This document shows positions 1 through 12,100 of a stretch of 25,096 nucleotides of DNA, piece after piece. The DNA comes from Plakobranchus ocellatus (lineage: Eukaryota; Mollusca; Gastropoda; Plakobranchidae). The DNA is taken from NCBI GenBank assembly GCA_019648995.1, contig BLXT01001274.1, forward strand, positions 453,419 through 478,514, in the 5' to 3' direction. Below the pieces are notes generated by a model. It saw only the letters and a program-made list of their open reading frames with translations. It did no database searches and was not told where the DNA came from. The position numbers and the translations under genes were made by a program. Positions within the stretch are counted from its first letter, which is position 1, and the number at the start of each line of letters is the position of its first letter.

Positions 1-3000
1 AAAGAATCATATCAATTAAAATTTCAATGGAAAAAAAAAAAAGGGGGGGGGGGCTTTATTTTTTACATAAGAGAAAAAAGAGTTGTCTAATTACTAATTT
101 CTGTTCACAATTGAAAAACATTTCTCATTCTGGATGCAATTATGTCTACATAGAGGACAAGATAACCGCAACATAAAAATGGCAGCTTTTTTATGGTACA
201 CATGCATAGAAGTCCTCTTATCCAGTTAAATAAATTGAACTGTATACATTTTTCAGATAAAATGTTCTTTAACCACAAAGCTCATTTCATTTTTTTTTTT
301 CACTTTAAGTCAAAAGAACATTTATTAGATATATCAATTTTTATAACAACTTAGATAGGCAAAAACAACACTTCCAAGTGAATGAAAATATGTTTTTCTC
401 TTTGAGTTCTCTAACACAAAAAAGGCACTCTCTTTTTAACACACTTTGCTTGGACAACAGAAGTGACATCTTTTTCTCTCATTTGATTCGTGATTGTCAA
501 CATGGGAAGGAAAATTAATGACCTGGAGCCTAATTTCACTGTCAATACTTTTAAGAGTTTCAAGAAAAGGCATCAGCATTTTTTGTTCTGAACATATCAA
601 GTTGCATATTTCTATCTCATAAACATCATTTGAAAGCTCACAAATACAATGATATTAAAAGTGCATTTCGGCGTACAAGTTACTCACTTATGCCACTATC
701 ATAGAATTGTGACAGTATGTTTTACAAATATTTATATGTATATATATACATATGTGTGTAGATATACATGCTGTAAGTTTATGGGAGGATATTAATACAC
801 ACTTCATGCAAGGTTAAACGTGCACTTGATGGAACCTGAAGATCTGAGGCAAAGAAGCTTAAGGCCTGACTGGAAAACTGAACAAGCTTTATTGAAAATC
901 CATCACAATTTTTTTTCTTTTTTTTTTTAGCATACTTCAAACAACACAAACAAATTCATGATTTCTGCATTTGTAATCTCACAATAAAAAATAGTAAGCT
1001 CTCTGGCCCTCCAGCAAACAATGTGTGCTTCTCAAAAACACAAACTTGGCAAAATATAGCAACCCTCATTTTATTTCAGTTTGAATACCAAATAGAGGTT
1101 TAAAAACTGCACATTCTTTTTTAAAACCAGAATGGACTCCAGTTGCCTCTTCTGAGCCTCTTTTATCTCAAACCCTCAGGATGCATCACAAATAATATCA
1201 ATTCATTTTAAACAACAACAACAAAAACCCACATTTATATCTGCTGTTGAAGCTTTTTCATGGACTGTCTGAAAAGGATTAACCTACATGCAAATTGATT
1301 ATTCTAAAGAATATATTCATCTCATTAAAATGTAAGTCATTAATATAAACATTGCATACACTTTAAAAAATGATATACTTCATACTTTATTATCTTATTC
1401 AGCATTATTTACAGAGCTTATGAAATAAAATAAGGTATAAAAAAAACATCAATGAGCACACTGAATTGTTCTTTCCACTCTATAATGCTTTTTTATTCTT
1501 TTAAACTAGTGTATCTTGTAAACATGCCTGAATTTCAAAATATTCTTTACCTACCAGTCTAATATGATCTCCAATTTTTCTTTACTCTGTACACTAAAGC
1601 AATTTAAGAATGAAAGTCTGACAACTAGTATACAACAATAGCGCAGAGAGCAAGAAGGCTTTGGAACTGTTGCATATTGAATTGCAACCCCATCTTCCAG
1701 AAATTTAAGTGGATTCAATCATGTTTTTATTGTGCTTTGCACTTTCTGCATTTAAGGCAACAAAGGGTCTTTTTTTTTTGTGGATATCAAAGAGTATAAT
1801 GCCTATAAAACAACAGTCAATGTCAATAAGATTTCTTGAAAGAGCACAGGCTAAAAGCGTTAGAAAGTAATAAGCTTTGCAAAAGCATCTTTACTTAAAA
1901 TCTTATTTTGTATCATCTTCACGTATTCAGCTTCCCTATTCTGATTTGTTTTNNNNTTTTTGGCAAATGCTCATTCAATTTAAAAAAATGAAAAAAAAAA
2001 AAAAAAAAAAAACCAGGAAAAAATTCTTAACAGTGCAAACATGTTTAGCTCTAAAGGAAAAAAAAAAAAACATGACTAGAAAAAAATAAAAAACACTGCC
2101 TGAAAATGCCTCGAAAACTGGAGACATTTTTGGCCAAAATATCCCAGAAAACATAACCAAAAAAGAAAAAAGTATAAAATGTTCAAGTTCAGCAAGCAAA
2201 ATATTAAACAAAAAAATGAATTGACAAAAGTATAAGACAAATATAAAAGGCAATTAAAAGACAAATGCATTGAACCATAAAATATGAAATACTTAAAATC
2301 ATAACATCCTTTACTCTACCACAATTACTTGGTATAAGAAGTTAAAAAATTACAGTATATTACAGTACACTTGCCTCTGTGATGGGAAAGAAGCAGTTCA
2401 TTAAAAATTACTATACAGCTGATAAGCACAGTCAAATACGAAAAATTCAAAGATGTTTTGAAGCAAAGAAAAATTATTATAGAAAATAATTCATATAATA
2501 AAAAGGCATTTCAAAGTGTGCAATAATACTCAAAAGGACTTTTTATATTTCTTGCAAATTTGTAAATATAAATTTGGCTACAGCAAAACTACTGTCCACA
2601 ACAAAACTATTGACGATCAGATCAGTAATTATTACAACTACCATGCATAACATTAACTTCTGACATTAATTTTTGCATCAACCTTGTTTTCTCTATTTTT
2701 CTTTTCTTTTGATGATACTTAGGGAATGAGCTAAGTTTTTTAGCTTGCCAAACTGTTTCAGGTCTGGCCAAAAGCTATGGTGAATTGCAAACTAGATTGA
2801 TACTAACAGCTTAATAGTAGAGCATTATTCTAAATTTGGCTTCCTCTGTACTGACCACAAATTTTTCATTTTTCTGTAATTCTTCTCATAAATATAAGGC
2901 TAAATAACAATCTAGCAGGAACAAATAACTTTCAGAGTGCACATCCATCTAATGGATGCAATTCCTTCAGCCGGTGACATCTATGACTGGCAAAGCCTGC

Positions 3001-3016
3001 AAGCAAACTGCGTGTC
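1..3016 (-). other. ILK 3' UTR and/or 3' flank
   Basis: This AT-rich stretch downstream of the ILK stop has no convincing coding frame. On the minus strand AATAAA hexamers occur at 1726-1731, 1492-1497, 1386-1391, 1070-1075, 888-893, 321-326 and 55-60. I found none nearer the stop, so the 3' UTR may be at least 1.3 kb. It holds low-complexity tracts: A12G11 at about 30-53, an AT/GT dinucleotide stretch near 733-770, a 4-base gap and long A runs at 1980-2100. Confidence 0.6.
1953..1956. other. Assembly gap of four N
   Basis: Four undetermined bases lie between T-rich and A-rich low-complexity runs, so this is probably a homopolymer-related sequencing ambiguity. Confidence 0.99.
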
Positions 3017-3169
3017 TTAACCTGACAGCTTCATCTTTTCTAGGATGGGTATGACCATGTCGAACCGTGGACGTTTGCCAGGCTCCTCATTCATGCAGAT
3101 CCTCATCAGACGTGACATGTGGCTGGAGATTCCTGGAGGTATAGAGAGGCGAAGACCCTCCAGTGCAAC
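3017..3169 (-). CDS. ILK: ILK coding exon 12 with stop codon
   Basis: 153 nt of coding sequence after a CTGTCAG acceptor. It encodes residues 403-452, [17 protein letters not shown], then [18 protein letters not shown], then [11 protein letters not shown] and TAA. Human ILK ends IVPILEKMQDK, so the C terminus is one or two residues different but the length is the same. Confidence 0.96.
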   Translation of the reverse strand, partial: VALEGLRLSIPPGISSHMSRLMRICMNEEPGKRPRFDMVIPILEKMKLSG

Positions 3170-6100
3170 CTGACAGAGCACAGAAATGATGTGAATTACA
3201 TAAAGGCTCTGATATGATATGAAAAAATCAGTAAACTGATAAAATGGGATAAATATCCTCACATAAAAAAAAAAAGAATATAAACCTCAGGTATGGAAAA
3301 ATGGGCAGGCAACATTTTTTTCCTGATTAAATTGAAAGAAGACTATAAATAAATGTGTGTGAGCCAAACAAACAAAACACAACAATTATCAGAAGACCTC
3401 ATTTTAAGCTAGAGCTTGATAAAGTTGAAATCTCATAGCATATCAAAATATAGTTTTTGATACTTAAAGTTTTATTATTTCTAAAGCATGTGGCCAAAGT
3501 ATAAAATCTACTGCCTGCAGGATAAGAAGCCACTGGTGTTTACCCTCTCACATCAGGGTTTGAGGGTAGTATCTTTTTAACTTCCGCCCTAAATTAATCC
3601 AGTAAGCATAATATGCGGCAAGTGGACTTGTCTAATGTTGTTCAGTAGTCTTTTATTGATCTAAACCAATGTTCTATCATGTGCAAAGTGTTTGCCCAAT
3701 TGATGTTAATTTGTTGCTTTGTCATGAGAAAGCTAGAAAATTCCCTCTCTTTGCAAGCACTCTATTGATCCTGTCATCCCCTCCACTCCAGTTACCTAGC
3801 TCATTCATCATCAACCTTAATCTATTTAGTTTTTATAAATGATGTTTGCCTGGAATGGATTAGAGCTGGCATGCACATGCACACTTGTGCTATTCAGTTA
3901 TAGGTCTAACCATCCACCAGTAACAAGCAGTTATTTTAATTGATCTAAAAAACAAATCATTCCAAGTCTTACCAAACATTGAATAAAATTTTTTGAATTT
4001 ATATGGAGAACAATTTCAGAACAGCGTCGTAACTTTCGACAATTTTATAGATCTGCAAATTCAATAACGTCGGATGGTCTCTTTATCAATGATCTCTCCA
4101 ACAATCTCTCAATCATCTTTTTATACTCAATGCCTTCAGTTTCTAATAAATAATAAGACCAGGATCTAGCCCACCTTTCAACTTCAAAATCTACATTTCT
4201 TTCCTCCCAAAGAGAGCTTCAAGTGATTTGCCTAAGCACATATTTAAACCTATTTTTTTTTAGTTTTAATATTTTTATTTGTCATTTGAAATACGATATG
4301 CCTTGAATAAATTGTTAAAATTTGACGTCATTTTTCTCAAAACTTTCTTTATATAAAATTAAATGACTGTAACTACAAAAGATCTTACAAAAATTTAAAT
4401 ACAAGCATGTTCAGCATGAAAAATTCAAGTCAACAGTATTTTTGTTGATACACAACTTCTTCACAGCCTGACATTTCATTTATGTTCTAGGACACAGAGA
4501 CACAACTATGGATTTGATATAAGGCCCAAGTCACACAAGTTGTGATTCTTTAAGGTTTTAAATGCTTTGGCTCATGAAATGACATTGCTTGAAAAAACAA
4601 CAATAAAAAAACCCCACAAAAACAAACATCGATTAAAAAACAAAGGAAATAATAAAATGATGGGCACAATAATGGTAGGTTGGGTCACCACTCACTTTCA
4701 TGCCAATTTCCATTGCCTCTAACTCAGCAAAAGGCACCTCACGAGTTTCCAGCTCCCAAAGAAGAATTGCGAAACTCCACATGTCTGAGGCACGAACGTT
4801 AATGTCACCAGGGGATTTCTGCAAGGCTGCAATGAAAACCACAAGATGGGCTCAATGAATCGGGTTGGTAATAACACAAAAGGATCTGTAGATAAGCCAT
4901 CTGAATACAGAAGCTAGTCAAATGAAACTTATCTGTCAGAATTTGCTGAGCAATTTCACAAATCTTTCAATATGATCTTGAAATGGTAAAGTGTACTTTT
5001 CTATAATTTATAAAATATTTTGTGTTATCATAATTGATTACCATTTACCTCTCAACTTCAAGATCTACATTTATCGGTAACTTCTATTCATCAATTTGAG
5101 CACGGTGCTTTTCTCTGATGTCCATCTTGCTTTATTTAATTATGTATAGTTTTATAAGTACCTTTCTGTTTATATTTCACTATCACTGTATGATAAAACA
5201 AATGTTTATCATTATCAACATCAATTACTACTTTAAGTATCATAATATTACTAGTGACTAAATAAAGAGACAATGTCTAAAGTGAATGGGCTTTGCTAGA
5301 TATAAAGGTCTTACATAACTTCATTGAATTCATAGCATTATTTTGCACATGTTATCACAACGAACCTTCTGGGGAACACCAGGCAGGTGAAAAGAGCTTT
5401 CCCTTTTCATGGAAGGAGAACCTGTAGTCAGCCATGTTGATTTTGGCAGTTAAATCTTCATCAATCTATAAGAAATTGAACAATACAAATCAAAATCTTA
5501 AAATTTCATACCACTGTCCATAGCAAAAGTAATAGCAAGATGACAATTAAGCTGTTTTATTTACTAACAATTTGTATTTTCTTTTTAAAAAGTTAATAAT
5601 TAAAGAATAAGCTAAGTGAAGTCTGAAGGAACAAGCATTCCCTTATGAACATTATTTTCTTTTTTCTATTTTGGAGGGCTAAAGAAGAAGAGAATAAGAA
5701 TAAGGTGTGAGAACATGGTCTTACACAATGATAGGTATCTACATGCATTATTTATTGCATGAAACAATATATATGTAACACAATCTTAAAAAAAAAAAAA
5801 AAGAAGGTCACAACTTGCTAGCATCTTTCTTGAGCTAGGCCCCAGTGAAGTCAAATATGGGTGCTTGCTTTCTCATGATAATCACTTATATCATATAGCT
5901 GAATTTATTGCCTTTAAAATTTCATAATTTCATGCATAATTATGACATCAACAAAATTCAAACTACACAATGTTTACATCATTAAAAAACTCAATAGGCA
6001 TATGGTGAATTGTGAAGGGTTTTCTCAAGTTGCTGCACACATAGATATCAATGTCTGTTATTCTTATTTCTGGGTATTTCTTTGTTTTTCTTTTCACAAG

Positions 6101-9100
6101 CTGTGACACATAATCCAGTAATATAACAGAAATTCATCCTAGCAAACAACTGCTACAGACGTTTTCTGCGCACTAGCTTATGATGCACTAGGATGCCTTG
6201 TACATTTACATGACACAAATGATGACTTAGATTGTTCACATGATTTTTTTTCTTCCAGAAAGCTGTGTCAAATACTTTCTTATCTCTGCCCTTGAGAGTC
6301 AGTTCTAAAGGTTTAATTCAGAGGATAACAGAGGATGATGAAAGACACATGTCATAGATAGCTGAACTGCGTTGTCTTGATAATTATGTGATAATGACAA
6401 TGACGATAAAAGATGCTTTTATATTCCATGATTTTGTTTGCCTACTGTTTACTTCATCGTCTTGAAGCAAATACAAACTGTTGTGTTTCACCACTTCTTT
6501 CTCTGCTCAGTCAATTATTTTCTTAAACCCCTCATCATCCTCGTCTTTTCTTTCTGCCTTTCTAGTCAAGTTTACTAGAGCAAAAATCATCAGATACATA
6601 TGTGGAACATTTATAAATATTTTTTTTCTCACAGCTGGTATCTTCATTTTGTTTGATTTCCCCTCCAACAAAATCCCCATGCCGATTACATGTTTATCTC
6701 ACATTGTGAAAATTGCCTCAATTAAAACTTCTTAAACAATGATCATAGAAAACAAGATGTTGAATCACTCCGATTCTGTAGTTAATGAAATTAAATATGG
6801 GCTCACTATTCAAACAGGCTTTCACATGCCACCCTCTAATGCACATTATCCTTTTAGCAATTTACAGCATAATTGATGGAGAAAATGCATGGCACTCATA
6901 ACACTTATGTTTAGTATACCCCCACGTCCCCAAATTAATCACCCTCCAATAAAATAAATTTATAAATTAATTTAACAACTAAATTAATAAAGTCACCTGA
7001 GGCCCCTACAAATTTACAACTAAATAACTATGGGATATATAACTGTGGGTTTACACTAATGTCATTTTTTATTATAGCCCCATAAATATGTAAGCATGAA
7101 AGGATCTTAAATATATGTTGTCATCACCATCAGTCAAACAATAAGTACACTAAATTGATACCAGCCACTTTTAAAAACAAACTCTAGAGAGACAAACAGT
7201 GCAGGAAGTTAATTCTAGAATTTTTAGCAAACACAACTACAGTTTTACAAACGGAAATAAAATGTATTAATTCAATTTCGATTAAAAAAAAAAACTATAA
7301 AAAAGATAAATCATGTTATTTAAAAGCAGAGAGGTTGTTTTTTTTGGGGGGGTTCAAAACTGAGAGCTAAAAATTTCACTAAATATTGAAAAATAAGTAA
7401 CATCTTGAATGCATGAAAAAAAAAAGCAATGTTGTCAAATACTGATGTAATAAAAGCAAAAATTTGTTGATAAAAATTTAAGAGTATTTTTACATTCTAT
7501 CTTCTCAAATCATGCATAATGTTAATGTAAGGAATAGTTTATGACAGCCCAGAGAAATGTCAGAGGGTGGGTATGTTTTTCTTTGTCGGTCCTATCAAGA
7601 ATTTATTTTTAGAATGTACATTTTATACTCAAGCTATCGAGGCCATGTCTTAAGTCCATACACAATGAGCTGTATTATAGGAGTAGCAGAGCTTGTTTAA
7701 AGGCTCAATTTTTACTCTTACAAAACAGTGTTAAAGAAAATCTTGTTTCTGGTTGCCTTTGCTATTTTCTTTTTATTTGCTGGAGCCTTGTATGAAGACA
7801 TAAAAGATATAAAAGTCAAAGATTATAGTTTGTGTATCTAGGTGTCTAGCTTTTAGATTGACATTTTTAGACAAACATGTGGGGCAACCGGGCTACATCA
7901 AATTTCTAAAAGGACTTGTTTCAAACCATGCAACTGGTAAAAGCCAAAACGGCCAATCTATTGATGAATATCAATCAATCCGTGTTATTATATGAAAACA
8001 GCCCCCTCACTTCTTTAGGAATCATAACCTTGTGGTTGCTGCTTTTACAGTGTATTGATAATGGGATTTTAAAAACACAATGGAGAATCTCTGCTGATTC
8101 TATGGCAAGCTAGGGCAACCTGAGAGCTCGGATGCCTTTCTTTGATAAGGAAAACTCATAGGGCATCATAGAAAATGATAGTTGCGATAAGGAGATCTAT
8201 ACATTGGAATTAACAATGAGCTGACTTTGTGCAGTCTTGGTGTAATATATGACCTTATTCATCCTTTTGTCACAACTCAAACACATCAAGTTAGTGGTGA
8301 CTGTGCAAAGCATAAAGTTTTGTTTTTTAATAATTGATTTCTTCTTCAGGCATTAGTACAAACCAAAGTATACAAGGATTATCAGATTAGCAGCAGAAGG
8401 TCCAGAATAAGAATGCAAACTTTTGTTCATTCACAACATAAAAATATTTATATGTGTGATCGGACCATGGACCAGTGTGCCTTTCAGTGACTGCCCCCCT
8501 CTCATATATTCATATAAAAATTCTGTAGAGCTTCTTTGAGTTTTTGCCCTTGCTAGGCAAGGCACTCTGGGAGAATACTTTGCATTAAATTTTTTTTTGC
8601 GACAGAAAAACTGTGTTTCTTTGAAACTTTAACAATTTGTTCTCGTTCCTGTGTCATGAAATAAAAATTCAGCTAGATGTATACTCAATCCAAAGCTAAA
8701 TGCCAAAGGTGGATGAACTAAATTTAAATTATGGACTTCATGATATTTTATTTAGCAAAAGAAGCAAATATAAATGAACTTAAATTCAGTACCATGTGTG
8801 GATTGGGACTGTATAAGTATTAAATTGTAAAAGCATAGATTATTTAAATAAGAGTTGTTTGAAAAAACAAGATAAGTGATTTGTTAAGATAAGTGTCTGG
8901 TAAAAAAAAAAACAACTCTGTAAAAAAAAAAAAACTCCCAGATATTTTGCTGGAAATTTTTCACATTTGCAAGAATAACAAAATCACTAAATATAAAGCA
9001 AGAGACAAAAAGCATTTCAGAAGGCTGCCTATTTTTTTTTTTTTTTTTTTAATCACCTGCAAACACCACAAAAGGAAAATGCACCCATGGATATTGTTCA

Positions 9101-12100
9101 TAAAAAGATAAATGATATGAGACTAACTATAGAATATTAGTAAATGGAGGTAGAAAACAAAACTTTTTTTATTCTCAAAGCAGCAGCTTACAGTGGTAGA
9201 ACATCCCAAAGCTGATCTAGCAAATGGTTATATTCTGTTAGCCCAGGGCAGCACATGTTTTTAATAAAAACTTGCCCTTATTTTTTGTTTATGTATTTTT
9301 TTTTTATGTGCTTTTTGTAGATGTGGTTATAAAACACTAACGATATCCAGAATTATATTCACCCCAAAAGAAAGAAAAAAAAGCCCTCATCTTTCAAAAA
9401 TAGCAAAACGTTATAAAAAAAATTTTTCATATATTTTTTATAACTTTATAAAAAAAATTTTTTTCCAATTTTTGTTTCAGATTTTTACAACTTTATAATA
9501 AAAATTTTTTTTTTTTTTTTTTTTACTGGTTTTATCTTTTTTTGCTCTTAAATCTCAGGAAAACCACATGTACAAAAATGTAGTCTTGCAGTGGGGCATA
9601 TAATACACAGTAGTGTAAAACAGCCTGCTTTTCCTGAGCAGTTGGGTGTCTTGCCACTATAAGCTCAGCACAGAAACTGAAATATAGTCAAATACTACTA
9701 AAATAGGTCTAGCAGTTTAGTAATAGGTACACCACTGGATCTGACTGAGGTATGGGGTGACCAGAATGGATGCTTTTAGTACTGGATACAACAGGAGCAC
9801 CCAAGATCAGGGGAATTAAGACAGTGCAGAGACAAGTTACCCCGTTGAGGGTTGCATCCCCTGAGGTGTACTTTGGATCGTCCACATTAATTTTGGCCAA
9901 ATCCTCATCGATCTAGGAAAATCCAGCTAATTTCATTAACGAGTGAACAAATAGGCTTCACAAGAATTTTTTTTAAATGTGGTGTTTGGAGAAAATGAAA
10001 AGAAACAGAACTAGGAAAGAAAATAATGGCCCAAATGAGATGATCATGATATGCAAGATGATAATATGGATCTTTGAACCTGCACTTTATTTACACCTGA
10101 TTTTTTTTTCAATTGCCAAATTCTAGTATAATCCAGCAATTGTTTTTTTCTTTTTCAAATTAACTGAACACTTAATAAGTAATTACAAATCACAGCTTTA
10201 TCATGTGCAAAACCATTGCTTATTTATTTCAGTTTATTTTTCTGACAAAAATATGCTTTGAAGAAAATTATTTAAAAGTACATATAAATTACCATAAATT
10301 TTTGCAATAAAAAATTTAAACTCCACCATAGAGGTATATGAGCCCAAAATGGATAAATATAATAGAAGTTTACCAAATTCACTTTTAAATAAAATTTCTG
10401 AACAAAAGATGTCACTTTCATTGACATCAAATTTAAATCATAAATATGTGCAAGGCTGACTACGGGCATAAATTTTAAAGGATTATGTCTAATTCTTTTA
10501 CCAAGAAGCCATTTAAAATTCAATGCATGAGTAATCCATTGTTTCCAAATGTTTATTGAGCTGTAATCCCAATGTTTTCCAACAAGCTTTATTTCAAACA
10601 CTTACAACAAAACTTTTCACAGGTACAAAATTAAGACAACCAAGACAGTCTGACCATCTACAACAATTATTACCTATAAGAAAGATGATAGCAAAAAATT
10701 ATTGAGTTTAATTTTTATCACTGCCTAAAATTAAAAAAAAAAAATGTTGCTACAAGATAGAATGTACTGGGCTATGATGTTGAAAATTGTTCAAAGAGTG
10801 TGATGCTAATTCGTAATTTGTACTACAAATTTTAAAAATGAGCATCAAAGGAAGAAAATTTTTATACCAATCAGTATAAAAATACATAAGCACAAGCATT
10901 ACACAACGGCTTACCAGCAAGTGCAAAAATAACCATAACATTGTACCTCTCACCAAACAGTTATCCCAAATAAACTGAGCAAATTTTAGTGAGAAGCCCT
11001 TGATTACTGCTAAGCAAAAAATCTTGAGTTAAAAAAAAAAAAGGTCAAAGTACGCAACCTACCATGACATGTTTGCTGGTGAGAATAAAGTTTGGGATCA
11101 TTGGCTCCATTGAATGCAGAAACTCCATTCCACGTGCAATGTCAATGGCAAACCTTAGAGCTTGATTTTGATCTACCACAATACCTGAGCATAAAAAAAT
11201 ATAAAGATATGTAATACACTGAAATACTTAATATACCTTACATTAAAATAGCACTGTAAAAAACATGAGACAGAAATTATAAAATCACCTGGCAAAAAAA
11301 AAAAAAATAGTGATTTTTAAAACGTTACCTTTAATGTGCTTCAATTCAGAACAGTTACAACTGCAGGAGAATCTACTCACCCTAGAAGGTGTTAAAGATT
11401 ATAACAAATTATTATAGAACACCAACCAATTCAGATGAGAGGTAGGAAAATTAGTTTCATATTTTGATTTTATATTTTTGTCCCTCATTCATTGATATTT
11501 GATCGGCTGAGATACCCATTCAGTATTATCTTATGAAAATTTTTGTTAAGCTTCAATAGTTAATGTAAGAAAAAGCTTTGCCTAAATGAAAATTTAGCAG
11601 TAAATTCAAAATATAAATTTAGATCTACAGAACACAATATCTCCTCTGGTTTCCCTTTGAGTGAAAATCTAATACGTCAAATGGAAACAAACTGAAATAT
11701 ATGAAAATCAGTCCTCAAACTCAAAGGATTAGACTCCTTAAATTAAAATATTTCTTTTAAATACCTACCCCTGATAACTTTATTGTAAAAAAAAAGACTT
11801 TGCAGTTTTGTCTGCTGCTAATTTTATTTTAACTCTGAATATACTTTCCTCCATTGATTTTTCTTAACTCAAAGAAAAGTGCAAAACATGACAATTTGGG
11901 GAAGGAAAAATGAACTTCTACAGTTATTTGTCTAAAATAAAAAGTAATAAACAAATATATTTTGAGATATGTGCTAAAAAACCAGATATCACATTAAAAA
12001 CTCTTCAGAAAACAGAATATTTTGTGATTTGGCCTTCCTCTTTCAAAGGCTCATTTATAAAAGTTAAATAAACCCTTGCCATCTTTCAGAACTGACATAA

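Larger units (their letters stand above)
5466..11062 (-). other. ILK intron 10, the largest coding-region intron
   Basis: 5597 nt, far longer than the other coding-region introns (205-1526 nt). It contains the duplicated exon at 9841-9912 about 1.15 kb after its 5' end. AT-rich imperfect repeats with A7-8T5-7 cores lie at 9409-9530. The rest, including 5466-9400 and 9913-11062, shows only A/T runs and short random frames. Confidence 0.8.

Noticed and set aside
1877-2270. Overlapping open frames on both strands near the N gap
   Set aside because: They are produced by long A/T homopolymers, and the translation is Lys or Phe runs.
6481-6735. 84-codon plus-strand open frame in intron 10
   Set aside because: Hydrophobic low-complexity translation typical of AT-rich DNA, antisense to ILK and with no other support.
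9540-9840. Idea that the sequence beyond the duplicated exon is a tRNA-derived SINE
   Set aside because: It has somewhat higher GC than its surroundings, but I could not find convincing A and B boxes or a terminal tail.
9841-9912. Idea that the exon copy comes from a retroposed ILK pseudogene
   Set aside because: Similarity starts exactly at the exon acceptor and no neighbouring ILK exon sequence is joined to it, which fits exon duplication and not retroposition.
10272-10601. 109-codon minus-strand open frame in intron 10
   Set aside because: No recognisable domain, no splice-compatible boundaries, and composition like the surrounding intron.
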